Of a DNA stretch of 64,000 bases, positions 6,954 through 15,771 are shown piece after piece. Each line of letters starts with the position of its first letter. Within the stretch, counting starts at the first letter, position 1. Origin of the DNA: Spirosoma validum. GTDB taxonomy: Bacteria > Bacteroidota > Bacteroidia > Cytophagales > Spirosomataceae. The DNA lies in assembly GCF_014699035.1 (NCBI RefSeq), contig NZ_JACXAA010000016.1, positions 54,118 to 118,117 of the forward strand. The letters are read 5' to 3'. The notes under the pieces are model-generated. The model saw only the letters and a program-made list of their open reading frames with translations, did not search any database and was not told where the DNA came from. Both the position numbers and the translations under genes were made by a program.

Positions 6954-9419
6954 ATGCTAACTAACTACCTCAAAATCGCGTATCGAAACCTGCTGCGGCA
7001 GAAGAGCTTTTCGCTGATTAACATTGTCGGATTAACCGTTGGATTGACCTGCTGTTTCCTGATTCTGCTGTTTGTGCGTCATGAACTCAGCTACGATACG
7101 TTCCAGCAGAAATACGACCGGATTTACCGATTGACCTATCTGCCTAAATTCGCTGGACTCGAACAGCCTTTAGCGCTAACTCCTCCACCAGCCTCACCCC
7201 TGTTAACGAGTAATTTTTCGGAAATTGAGAAATCGGCCAGGCTTTACCGGAGTAATGCCACGATCGAAGTGCCCAACCAGCAGCCAGGCCAACATGTTAA
7301 GTACGACAAAGAGCGTTTTTTCTTCGGCGACTCAACCTTGCTCGACATTTTTACGTTCCATTTCCGGCAGGGTAATCCGCATACGGCGTTACGTGACAAA
7401 TTCACGGTCATCATCACTAATGAGACCGCGACCAAGTATTTCGGCAGGCAAAATCCAATCGGTAAAACGCTGTTGTATGAAGGCAAGTACCCATTACGCG
7501 TAACGGGCGTGGTCGATGCATTTCCCGATAACTCGCATGTTCATATCGATCTGCTGGCGAATTATGAGACGATGTATGCCACCGAGAGCGAAATCGTTCG
7601 GCAAAATCTCCCGCAGAACTGGGTTATCTCACATGGATACACCTACGTATTGCTTCGGCCCGGACAGTCGGTGGAAAAGGTCAACGCCCGGTTTCCGCAA
7701 TTTCTGCTGACGCACGCCAACAAACAGTTTGCTAAAGACATTGTGTATACCCTGGAGCCGCTACGCGATATTCATCTTCGCTCCGAAGTGCAGAACTCCC
7801 CCGAACCATCTGGCAGCATTACGTATCTCTACGTTTTTATCGGCATTGCGCTGATGACGCTTCTGATTGCCTGTATCAACTTTGTGAATCTGTCAACAGC
7901 CCGATCACTGAAGCGCGCAAAAGAAGTGGGTATCCGAAAGGTTTTAGGTAGCGAAAAAGGCCAACTCATTGCGCAGTTCCTCGGCGAGTCGATGCTATTG
8001 AGTACTGTTGCTTTAGGATTCTCATTTTTGCTGATTACGCTGTTGCTTCCCGTTCTAAACAATTTGACTGGCAAGCATCTTACCATCAGCTATTTGCTAT
8101 CTGACGGCTGGTTACTACTTCTTTTTGTCGGTATTGCTCTCGTAACAGGTTTACTGGCCGGTAGTTATCCGGCTTTTTTTGTTTCTCGATTTCAGCCAAT
8201 TGCTACGTTGAAAGGACGGGCCGTGTTCGGCAGCTTTATTAGCGGTAAAGCCAAAGGGGGCGCTGTTCGACAGACGTTGCTGGGCGTCCAATTTGTGGTC
8301 TCGATCGCGCTGATTATCGGAACGCTGGTGGCTTTTCAGCAACTACATTACCTGCAAAATCGGCCATTGGGCTTCGATAAGGAATTTGTCATTACGGCGA
8401 ATACACGTAGTGAAAAAATTACGAATGTTTTTGCCGACCCTTCGGATAGCACCTATCTACGCCTGCGGACATTCCGGGAAATCTTACTCAATAATCCGCA
8501 CATTCGACAGGTAACGCTTTCTAATCGGCAAATGGGCGATGGATCGATTCGACGGAACGTAGTGCCGGAGGGCCGCAAACCTGATGACAATTTATTCATC
8601 GGTGCGGTAGGTGTCGACCACAATTTTGCTCAGGTCTACGGGTTGAAAATGGTAGCAGGTCGGGATTTTTCCGAAGCGTATCCAACCGATAAACTCTCAG
8701 CCTTTCTGATTAATGAAACTGGCGTGAAGCAATTAGGCTGGAAATCGTTAGCGGAAGCCCTGGGCAAATCAGTAAACCTCGAAGGCAAAGAAGGCAAGAT
8801 TGTGGGTGTCCTGAAAGATTTTCACAATCAATCGTTGTTAGACCCCATTGAAGGCACGTTATTTACAATTGACCAACCTCATTTATCCCTGTTTTCTATC
8901 AAAATCCAGGCACAGGATAAGGCTGAGACCCTGAAATTTATTCAGCAGGAATGGGACAAGTATTTCCCGGAGAAGGGTTTTAGCTATCAGTTTCTGGATC
9001 AGCGCCTTGCTCAACTCTACGAACGGGAGCAACGACTCAGTACACTTATCGGCTACTTTGCGGGGCTGGCCATTCTGATTTCCTGCCTAGGTCTGTACGG
9101 ACTCGTATCGCTCGTTACGCAGCAGAAAACCAAAGAGATTGGTATCCGTAAAGTACTTGGCGCATCGGTTTCGAGCATTGTCAGCCTGGTTTCCAGAGAT
9201 TTCGTTATTCTGGTGTTGATCTCGTTGGTTATTGCGTCGCCCCTTGCGTGGTGGGCTATGAATAAATGGCTGGCAGGATTCGCCTACAAAATTGATATTA
9301 CCTGGTGGATGTTTGCCTTAGCGGGCCTGTTATCGCTGACCGTTACGTTACTTACTGTAAGTTTCCAGAGTATCAAAGCCGCGTTGGTGAATCCAGTAAA
9401 AAGCTTGCGGAGCGAATAA
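6954..9419 (+). CDS. ABC transporter permease, MacB_PCD/FtsX double-domain (copy 2)
   Basis: A paralogue of 821 residues with the same order: first helix (about 20-42), periplasmic MacB_PCD-like region, FtsX half with EVGIRKVLGSEKGQ, a second periplasmic region, and a second FtsX half with EIGIRKVLGASVSS. It begins MLTNYLKIAYRNLLRQ and ends NPVKSLRSE. It lies 90 bp after copy 1 on the same strand with no convincing promoter between, so cotranscription is likely. The gap holds a G-rich/C-rich structure that could affect translation. Sequence divergence from copy 1 is high outside the ends and the FtsX motifs, so the duplication is old. The ATPase partner is not in the window. Confidence 0.93.
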   Translation: MLTNYLKIAYRNLLRQKSFSLINIVGLTVGLTCCFLILLFVRHELSYDTFQQKYDRIYRLTYLPKFAGLEQPLALTPPPASPLLTSNFSEIEKSARLYRSNATIEVPNQQPGQHVKYDKERFFFGDSTLLDIFTFHFRQGNPHTALRDKFTVIITNETATKYFGRQNPIGKTLLYEGKYPLRVTGVVDAFPDNSHVHIDLLANYETMYATESEIVRQNLPQNWVISHGYTYVLLRPGQSVEKVNARFPQFLLTHANKQFAKDIVYTLEPLRDIHLRSEVQNSPEPSGSITYLYVFIGIALMTLLIACINFVNLSTARSLKRAKEVGIRKVLGSEKGQLIAQFLGESMLLSTVALGFSFLLITLLLPVLNNLTGKHLTISYLLSDGWLLLLFVGIALVTGLLAGSYPAFFVSRFQPIATLKGRAVFGSFISGKAKGGAVRQTLLGVQFVVSIALIIGTLVAFQQLHYLQNRPLGFDKEFVITANTRSEKITNVFADPSDSTYLRLRTFREILLNNPHIRQVTLSNRQMGDGSIRRNVVPEGRKPDDNLFIGAVGVDHNFAQVYGLKMVAGRDFSEAYPTDKLSAFLINETGVKQLGWKSLAEALGKSVNLEGKEGKIVGVLKDFHNQSLLDPIEGTLFTIDQPHLSLFSIKIQAQDKAETLKFIQQEWDKYFPEKGFSYQFLDQRLAQLYEREQRLSTLIGYFAGLAILISCLGLYGLVSLVTQQKTKEIGIRKVLGASVSSIVSLVSRDFVILVLISLVIASPLAWWAMNKWLAGFAYKIDITWWMFALAGLLSLTVTLLTVSFQSIKAALVNPVKSLRSE

Positions 9420-9435
9420 CCACTTTTGCTTACTA

Positions 9436-9472
9436 CGTCCACTGGCGTACAAAACTTGTCCGATAGTGGACA
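9436..9472. promoter_or_regulatory. Second pair of TGTCC-N6-GGACA-type sites
   Basis: CGTCCACTGGCGTACA (9436-9451, two mismatches) and TGTCCGATAGTGGACA (9457-9472, perfect) lie 21 bp apart start to start, close to two helical turns. They repeat the arrangement at 4331-4369 and precede a sigma-54-like element at 9524-9539. The same factor probably binds both places. Confidence 0.55.
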
Positions 9473-9523
9473 TTTTCGCAGATCTTTATACAACAAACCC
9501 CTAAAAGTCAGAAACTTACGAAA

Positions 9524-9539
9524 ATGGCACGATGATAGT
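9524..9539 (+). promoter_or_regulatory. Sigma-54-like promoter before the relic ORF and permease 3
   Basis: The -24 part TGGCACG is a perfect match, while the -12 part TAGT is weak against TTGC. Spacing is right. It lies 52 bp after the paired palindromes and 50 bp before the ATG at 9590. Confidence 0.4.
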
Positions 9540-9589
9540 GTAAACGTATTAAAACAAGCCTCTTTTCACTACGCAACCAATATAGAATC

Positions 9590-9784
9590 ATGAAAGCACA
9601 ACTTACTTTTCTTAGCGTCTTTATGAAAGTACTGATGATGCTATTGATTCTTGCTCTTTGCCTTACCGGTAGCCCGCAACAGGAATCGGCGAGTACGGAA
9701 GCGCAGCAAAGTTTAGGAACGCTATCGATAGAGAACGTAACACAGGCGCTTCTGAACTCTGTGAAATCACTACGTTACGAATAA
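9590..9784 (+). pseudogene. 64-residue ORF, probable remnant of a fourth permease
   Basis: The protein has a hydrophobic N-terminus (signal-like segment, residues 6-27) and then a short polar part. The last 19 residues (SIENVTQALLNSVKSLRYE) match the C-terminal tail of the neighbouring permeases (SFQSVKAALMNPVKSLRSE) at 11 of 19 positions. The 16 bases GTGAAATCACTACGTT near its 3' end (9761-9776) also occur at the ends of permeases 1 and 3. No other part of a permease remains. The simplest reading is an internal deletion that left the promoter, a start and the last codons of a lost copy. The alternative is a real small membrane protein that kept this tail for a function. It lies 54 bp before permease 3. 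Confidence 0.5.
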
Positions 9785-9838
9785 AGCAAAGGGTACAAAT
9801 AATCATGCCTTTTACACTTTGCTCTTATCTATCTGTCC

Positions 9839-12265
9839 ATGCTTACTAACTACTTAAAAATAGCCTGGCGGACGCTCCAGAAGCAGCAGGGCTTTACGTT
9901 CATCAACATTTTTGGTCTAGCCGTTGGGCTGGCCTGTTGCATACTCATCATGCTCTACGTTCTGGATGAGCTCAGCTACGATCGGTACAACGAAAAAGCG
10001 GACCGTATCTATCGGGTGCATTCCGAAATCAAGTTTGGTGGAAACGACATGCATTTTGCCGTTTCGCCCGATCCGGTAGGGCCAACGCTTAAGAAAGATT
10101 ATCCGCAAGTTGAGCAATTTGTTCGGCTGCATCAGCGCGGTACGTGGTTAGTGAAGCGGGCTGGTGAGCCAACGAACCTGCGGGAAAACGACATTACGTT
10201 TGCCGATTCGACCCTATTCGATGTCTTTACGTTGCCTCTTCTAGCGGGCGACCCAAAACGAGCCCTGGCCGAACCCAATACCGTAGTCATTAGCGAGTCG
10301 GCAGCCAAGCGACATTTTGGCACTCAAAATCCGATGGGGCAGCCATTACTATTCAATAACAACCGGACGTTTAAGGTGACGGGCGTGATGCGCGACATGC
10401 CCATGAATTCACACTTCCGTAGCGATTTCTTCCTGAGTATGCTCAACGATGATTATACCTGGGGGCAATGGCTCAGTAACAATCATCACACATACATCGT
10501 ACTAAAGCCCGGCACCGATGCTCAGGTGTTCGCCAAAAACTTTGATGCCGTTATCCAAAAATACGCGGGTCCTCAGGCCGTACAAATGATCGGCTCAACT
10601 ATGGATCAATTTCGCAAAGCGGGTAATCGATTCGATTTCTGGTTGATGCCACTCACCGACATTCATCTATACTCCAAGCAGCAGGTTGAACTGGCGTCCA
10701 ACGGCGATATTCAATACGTCTATATTTTTTCAGCCGTTGCTCTGTTTATTCTGCTCATTGCCTGCATTAATTTCATGAATCTGGCCACGGCCCGTTCGGC
10801 CAAACGAGCTAAGGAAGTTGGTGTCAGAAAGGTGATGGGTTCCGAACGGCATCAACTCGTTGGTCAGTTTATGACGGAGTCCGTTCTGACAACTACACTG
10901 GCTATGTTGCTCGCTGTAATCATTGTGGCCGTCGCCTTACCGGGATTCAACGCTATTTCGGCTAAGCAGCTGCACATCAACCAGTTGATTTCTCCTTATC
11001 GTTTGCCCCTCCTGATCGCCTTACCGTTTATTGTCGGCTTACTGGCAGGCAGTTATCCCGCCTTGTTTCTCTCGTCATTCCAACCTATTTCGGTGCTGAA
11101 AGGCACAATCAATTTAGGTTTCAGAAGCGGTAGCCTACGTAGTGGCCTGGTTGTTTTCCAGTTTATGATGTCGGTCATTCTAATCGTTGGGACGATCATT
11201 GTTTACCGCCAGATTACGTATATCCAGACCAAAAACGTAGGATTTAACCGGGAGCAAATCCTGACCATCAATGATGTGTATCCGCTGGGTAAACAGGCCG
11301 AAACGTTCAGGCAGGAAGTGATGCGGCTACCGGGTGTGGTCAGCGGGAGTATATCGGGTTATCTGCCAACCCCTTCGGCCCGGTCTGATAATGCCTTCTT
11401 CCCAGAAGGCCAGATCGATCAGAAGAATGCGGTGAGTATGCAATCCTGGGGTGTCGATTACGATTACGTAAAAACGCTGGGTATGCAGATAACAGCGGGT
11501 CGTAACTTTTCGCGGACATTTGGCGCCGATTCATCGGGTATAATTCTCAACGAGTCGGCCGCTAAACTATTCGGTGGTACGGATATTATTGGAAAACGAA
11601 TCGTACGCTTCGATGATCCGGAGAGTAAAACAACGAAGTTATTTACGGTTGTGGGTATCGTGAAGAACTTCCACTTCGAATCGCTTCGGAAAAATATTGG
11701 CGCGCTTTCACTGATACTTGATGCCAATTCAGGATCGGCTTCGTTCCGGTTGAGCAGTACTAACGTACCGGTTTTAATGAAACAGATTGAAGCCAAATGG
11801 AAGCAACTCACTCCCGGCCAGCCATTCAGTTACCAATTCATGAATGAAAGTTTCGATGAAATGTACCGGGCCGAACAACGTATTGGCACCATTGCCTTAA
11901 CATTTGCGGCACTGGCGATCCTGATTGCCTGCCTGGGCCTGTTTGGACTGGCCGCCTTCATGGCCGAACAGCGGACCAAGGAAATTGGGGTTCGGAAAGT
12001 GCTGGGTGCGAGTGTAACCAGCATCATCGGCTTGCTATCCAAAGACTTTCTAAAACTAGTGCTGATTGGCATTGTCATTGCCTCGCCCATCGCCTGGTAC
12101 ACCATGAATCAGTGGCTAAGCGACTTTGCCTACAAAATTGACATCGAATGGTGGATGTTCGCCCTGGCTGGTATACTAGCCGTTGGAATCGCTCTAGTAA
12201 CCGTGAGTTTCCAAAGCGTAAAAGCCGCGCTGATGAATCCGGTGAAATCACTACGTTCGGAATAG
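9839..12265 (+). CDS. ABC transporter permease, MacB_PCD/FtsX double-domain (copy 3)
   Basis: An 808-residue paralogue with the same domain order: N-terminal helix after MLTNYLKIAWRTLQKQQG, MacB_PCD-like region, FtsX half with EVGVRKVMGSERHQ, second periplasmic part, FtsX half with EIGVRKVLGASVTS, and tail NPVKSLRSE. It is closer to copy 1 than copy 2 in its last 200 residues (LLSKDFLKLV and the following helices). It is probably transcribed from the sigma-54-like site at 9524 together with the 64-residue ORF. It is the last gene of the array; no ATPase, membrane-fusion protein or outer-membrane channel follows. The substrate is unknown. Confidence 0.93.
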   Translation: MLTNYLKIAWRTLQKQQGFTFINIFGLAVGLACCILIMLYVLDELSYDRYNEKADRIYRVHSEIKFGGNDMHFAVSPDPVGPTLKKDYPQVEQFVRLHQRGTWLVKRAGEPTNLRENDITFADSTLFDVFTLPLLAGDPKRALAEPNTVVISESAAKRHFGTQNPMGQPLLFNNNRTFKVTGVMRDMPMNSHFRSDFFLSMLNDDYTWGQWLSNNHHTYIVLKPGTDAQVFAKNFDAVIQKYAGPQAVQMIGSTMDQFRKAGNRFDFWLMPLTDIHLYSKQQVELASNGDIQYVYIFSAVALFILLIACINFMNLATARSAKRAKEVGVRKVMGSERHQLVGQFMTESVLTTTLAMLLAVIIVAVALPGFNAISAKQLHINQLISPYRLPLLIALPFIVGLLAGSYPALFLSSFQPISVLKGTINLGFRSGSLRSGLVVFQFMMSVILIVGTIIVYRQITYIQTKNVGFNREQILTINDVYPLGKQAETFRQEVMRLPGVVSGSISGYLPTPSARSDNAFFPEGQIDQKNAVSMQSWGVDYDYVKTLGMQITAGRNFSRTFGADSSGIILNESAAKLFGGTDIIGKRIVRFDDPESKTTKLFTVVGIVKNFHFESLRKNIGALSLILDANSGSASFRLSSTNVPVLMKQIEAKWKQLTPGQPFSYQFMNESFDEMYRAEQRIGTIALTFAALAILIACLGLFGLAAFMAEQRTKEIGVRKVLGASVTSIIGLLSKDFLKLVLIGIVIASPIAWYTMNQWLSDFAYKIDIEWWMFALAGILAVGIALVTVSFQSVKAALMNPVKSLRSE

Positions 12266-12482
12266 ATAGCCGTAAATGTGAACGAAAAACGTTGCACAGT
12301 CTGGAATTCCCCATCGCAAACCAATAGCTCCCATTCCCAATACTTGGTAACTACTACCAGGTTGCCTATTCTACAGGATTTTCGTCTCACAGTCTATATT
12401 TTTTACGGCATGGATCAGTAAAAATTGGACAATACTAGTATTTGTTAGTAGTCTAGCTAAACCCTTTCGCTTGTCTGGCGGT

Positions 12483-12490
12483 TAATTTTG
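12483..12490 (+). promoter_or_regulatory. Candidate -7 promoter element of the glcG-like gene
   Basis: TAATTTTG is a perfect TAnnTTTG element 53 nt before the ATG at 12543. No good TTG is found at the -33 distance, so support is partial. Confidence 0.35.
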
Positions 12491-12542
12491 TTATGGCTTC
12501 TTACTCAGGAGTCCAAAATTAAATCCTCTGAACAATTGCGTT

Positions 12543-12944
12543 ATGGGTATTACATTAGAACAAGCAGAAACCGCCATCAAGGCGGCAAAAGAAAAAGCCA
12601 AAGCGATTGGCACATTAATGAACATCGCGGTAGTCGATGCCGGTGCCAACCTGACAGCATTTGTGCGCATGGATGGCGCCTGGTTGGGCTCAGTCGATAT
12701 TGCGCAGAAGAAAGCTAAAACAGCCCGCTATTTCGATATGCCATCGGGAGAAATTGGCAAGTTGTCTCAACCAGGAGGTTCGCTCTATAACATTGAGCAT
12801 TCCAACGGCGGACTCATTACGTTCCCGGGCGGTATTCCGATCAAGAATTCGGATGGAGAAATTATTGGGGCTATTGGCGTATCGGGCAGCACGGTTGAGA
12901 ATGACCATGCAGTTGCTCAGGCAGGTGTAGATGCACTTAGCTGA
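12543..12944 (+). CDS. GlcG/HbpS family protein
   Basis: A single-domain protein of 133 residues of the GlcG/HbpS type. The family patterns NIAVVDAGANLTAFVRMDGA (about residues 23-42) and AIGVSGSTVENDHAVAQAGVDA near the C-terminus are clear. Relatives include HbpS, an extracellular haem-binding redox sensor, and GlcG of glycolate loci. Here there is no signal peptide, so it is likely cytosolic, and the ligand is unknown. It stands 127 bp before a formaldehyde dehydrogenase on the same strand, which might suggest aldehyde or small-acid metabolism. A -7 element is seen at 12483-12490. Confidence 0.85.
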   Translation: MGITLEQAETAIKAAKEKAKAIGTLMNIAVVDAGANLTAFVRMDGAWLGSVDIAQKKAKTARYFDMPSGEIGKLSQPGGSLYNIEHSNGGLITFPGGIPIKNSDGEIIGAIGVSGSTVENDHAVAQAGVDALS

Positions 12945-13071
12945 TCTTACAAAAACGATTATCAACCACAGAAGCACTTAGATCAGAAAGGACTAACGAT
13001 CGATACGTTACCACTTTACATCAACATGCTTCTGTTTTTATTTATTACCTAATCACCTAAACCTCAATCAT

Positions 13072-14262
13072 ATGTGTCAAAATCATGGCGTTGCGTACAT
13101 CAAACCCGGCGTGGTTGAAGTACAATCCATTGAGTATCCGAAGTTGGCGCTTGGCGATCGTAAGTGCCACCACGGCGTTATTCTGCAAATTGTATCAACG
13201 AACATCTGCGGTAGCGATCAGCACATGGTACGGGGCCGAACAACAGCGCCTGCCGGTTTAATACTCGGACATGAAATAACGGGCCTGGTAATTGAAGCCG
13301 GACGTGATGTTGAATTCATTAAAGAAGGCGATCTGGTATCGGTTCCGTTCAACATTGCCTGCGGGCGTTGCCGGAACTGTAAGGTCGGCCAGACAGGTAT
13401 TTGTCTGAATGTCAATCCATCTCGACCCGGCGCGGCTTATGGTTACGTGGATATGGGTGGTTGGGTTGGCGGGCAGGCCGAGTACGTCATGGTGCCCTAT
13501 GCTGATTTTAATCTGCTGAAATTTCCGGATAAAGATCAGGCAATGGCCAAAATCCGGGATCTGACGCTGCTTTCCGATATTTTCCCGACGGGTTACCACG
13601 GCGCTGTTACAGCAGGCGTTGGTCCAGGCTCAATCGTGTACGTAGCAGGAGCTGGTCCGGTCGGATTAGCCTGTGCAGCTTCCTGCCATCTTTTGGGTGC
13701 TGCGGTTGTCATTGTTGGTGATATGATTCCAGAGCGCCTTGAACAGGCGAAGAGTTTTGGCTGTGAGGTTATTGATTTACGTAAGGAAACACCATTAGCC
13801 GATCAGATCGCCGAAATCATCGGTGTTCCCGAAGTCGATTGCGCTGTCGACTGCGTAGGGTTTGAAGCCCGAGGTCATGGCGCTTCAGCCGGTACGGAAC
13901 AACCAGCAACGGTTCTGAATGCAGCTATGACTATCACTCGTGCGGGTGGGGCAATTGGCATTCCAGGTCTATACGTAACGGGTGATCCTGGTGCTTCGAG
14001 CGAGGCAGCTAAAGAAGGAAACCTAAGTATCCGGATTGGTTTAGGGTGGGCCAAATCGCACTCCTTCTATACGGGTCAATGTCCGGTAATGAAATACCAC
14101 CGACAGCTGATGAACACGATTCTGTACGACAAAATCCAAATTGCCAAAGCTGTCAATGTCGAAGTCATTAGTCTGGATAGAGCTCCGAAAGGGTATCAGG
14201 ATTTCGATAAAGGAGCCGCTAAAAAATTCGTCATCGACCCACATGGCCTGATTCCGAATTAA
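13072..14262 (+). CDS. fdhA: Glutathione-independent formaldehyde dehydrogenase (zinc, NAD)
   Basis: A 396-residue medium-chain zinc dehydrogenase that oxidises formaldehyde to formate without glutathione, carrying NAD through the reaction (known for the Pseudomonas putida enzyme). Catalytic zinc ligands Cys46 (NICGSDQH) and His67 (GHE), and structural zinc cysteines 97, 100, 103 and 111 (CGRCRNCKVGQTGIC), fall at the same numbers as in that enzyme. The Rossmann motif GAGPVG and the family insert near GYVDMGGWVGGQ are present. Length is normal (about 398). It is cytosolic and probably detoxifies formaldehyde. A bidirectional terminator follows, and the next gene is convergent. The specificity for formaldehyde is inferred from the family. 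Confidence 0.88.
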   Translation: MCQNHGVAYIKPGVVEVQSIEYPKLALGDRKCHHGVILQIVSTNICGSDQHMVRGRTTAPAGLILGHEITGLVIEAGRDVEFIKEGDLVSVPFNIACGRCRNCKVGQTGICLNVNPSRPGAAYGYVDMGGWVGGQAEYVMVPYADFNLLKFPDKDQAMAKIRDLTLLSDIFPTGYHGAVTAGVGPGSIVYVAGAGPVGLACAASCHLLGAAVVIVGDMIPERLEQAKSFGCEVIDLRKETPLADQIAEIIGVPEVDCAVDCVGFEARGHGASAGTEQPATVLNAAMTITRAGGAIGIPGLYVTGDPGASSEAAKEGNLSIRIGLGWAKSHSFYTGQCPVMKYHRQLMNTILYDKIQIAKAVNVEVISLDRAPKGYQDFDKGAAKKFVIDPHGLIPN

Positions 14263-14270
14263 GGTAAATT

Positions 14271-14338
14271 TTCAGCACAAAGCCACGGCGAACTCAGAGT
14301 TTTATTGCTCTCTGCGTTCGCCGTGGCTTTGTGCTGAA
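14271..14338. terminator. Bidirectional terminator hairpin between convergent genes
   Basis: A 23-bp perfect stem (14271-14293 with 14316-14338) is tipped by a further CAGAG/CTCTG pairing. AATT flanks replace a long U run. It lies between the stops of fdhA (plus) and the lipoprotein gene (minus) and fills that gap. Confidence 0.8.
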
Positions 14339-14346
14339 TTAATCTA

Positions 14347-15714
14347 TTACTGGGCTTCGTAATAATAGCCGAAGATAATACCCATTTCGTCCTCACTCGT
14401 CAAACCAAAATTGACGACTTTGCCGGTCGTATTGTTATACGTGATTTCGGACGTGAGCCCCTCACCTTTTTGCAGGGCTAATGGCGTTTTTAACGTAACA
14501 ATATCGGGGTGTTCCCAATCCGTAGAGGTATACACTACTTCCCCGTCCCGGCTACCCCCTTTTATTTTAATGACAAACTTCTCACCCAGTTTATGCATGT
14601 GGGACGTGAGCGTGAGGATCATTCGGGCCTGGCTAAACGTAAACGACTTCGTAAGCGTCACGCGACCGTTTCCTGGAATCGTAAGACTTGTGTTTCCCAA
14701 ATCGAGTGTTTGCACAACACGTTGCACTTTCGATTTATCAACCGTATAGAGATTAATCTGGGCTTCACCTTTCATAACCCCAGTCGTTTTATTGACGAAA
14801 TGCGAGTTCAGATCGAGCGAAGCGCCAGCCGGAATCAACAGAGCCGCCCCTTCCGGAAATGTGTAATCCTGATACTGGGCCTGCGAACCCGCTAAATAAA
14901 CATGATTCGACATGGTAAGGGCCGTCGCTAAATTCAGGGAATTATCCGCATTCCGAAGATCACGTACATCGTTTAGATTAGGCAGCACCGTTTTGCTACG
15001 GAAATCATAGGCTACGAAATGGTGGCTACCGCTACGCATTTTGGTTTCATACCGATTCACGTAAACATCCTGTGTATTCCCAACCATTTTCCGGCTAAAT
15101 AACTCCCGCTCGAAGTTCGGTTGTATATCAAATGTTGGAATGGCCATCTGGAAACCTGTCCCAGCCGTTGGCACGGGCAGGGGCTCATACGTAACGCCCG
15201 TTACATTTTTGTCGTCTAACAAAGCAGCATCCGCTACGCTACCCGTTTTGGGTGCCCCTGCTTCAATCCAGCGACGAACAAATTCAATCTGTCCATCTGG
15301 CAACAAGGCTCCTCCCAAGGGCATTGGATTACCGTACTGTTTTCCACTATGGTGACTGGCCGTACTATTCAGTTTGTGGTAAAGCAAGCTTTCCAGCGAA
15401 GCAAAGGCCTTAACGCGTTTCAGTCCATCCGCTTTAGCCTCACTATTTTTGGGATCGACACCCACCAGATTCTGATAGGCAACGCCCTCTGCCAATACAA
15501 GACCATGCTGAACAAATGAAGCATCCTTTTCGGATGCATGGCAACCCGACGTAGCACAGGAAGTCGTCAGAATTTTTTGCTGAATCAAATCGAACGAGGC
15601 TATGTCTGCCGGATCCGGCGAATCGGTTGCTCCTTGCTTACAGGAAACCATATTCAGCAACAACATCGAGGTGGCAAGACAAAGACCTAAGTGGGTATAT
15701 TTCAGGAAGTTCAT
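14347..15714 (-). CDS. Lipoprotein with cytochrome-like N-terminus and copper type II monooxygenase-like C-terminus
   Basis: 455 residues. A lipoprotein signal ends at MVSC25. Next comes a region around TTSCATSGCHASE (Cys53, Cys58, His59) and GNPMPLGG, which looks like the planctomycete-type cytochrome c domain, but the spacing is CX4CH, so haem attachment is not assured. The second half has GSHHFVAYDF, LNSHFV, LTSHMHKLGEKF and a terminal EDEMGIIFGYYY. These resemble the His/His and His-X-His/Met copper sites of ascorbate-dependent PHM-type monooxygenases. It likely acts in the periplasm or on the outer membrane as an oxidase or monooxygenase fed by an electron-transfer domain; the substrate is unknown. 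The family call rests on motif reading, not on a search. Confidence 0.6.
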   Translation of the reverse strand: MNFLKYTHLGLCLATSMLLLNMVSCKQGATDSPDPADIASFDLIQQKILTTSCATSGCHASEKDASFVQHGLVLAEGVAYQNLVGVDPKNSEAKADGLKRVKAFASLESLLYHKLNSTASHHSGKQYGNPMPLGGALLPDGQIEFVRRWIEAGAPKTGSVADAALLDDKNVTGVTYEPLPVPTAGTGFQMAIPTFDIQPNFERELFSRKMVGNTQDVYVNRYETKMRSGSHHFVAYDFRSKTVLPNLNDVRDLRNADNSLNLATALTMSNHVYLAGSQAQYQDYTFPEGAALLIPAGASLDLNSHFVNKTTGVMKGEAQINLYTVDKSKVQRVVQTLDLGNTSLTIPGNGRVTLTKSFTFSQARMILTLTSHMHKLGEKFVIKIKGGSRDGEVVYTSTDWEHPDIVTLKTPLALQKGEGLTSEITYNNTTGKVVNFGLTSEDEMGIIFGYYYEAQ

Positions 15715-15771
15715 GGGTTGGTTCCGGGCAATAAGCCTATGGAAAGATAACGTATTTTTCCAGCATTGTTG

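Noticed and set aside
4461..12265. A complete MacAB-TolC type exporter
   Set aside because: No ATPase, membrane-fusion protein or outer-membrane channel is present; only permeases.
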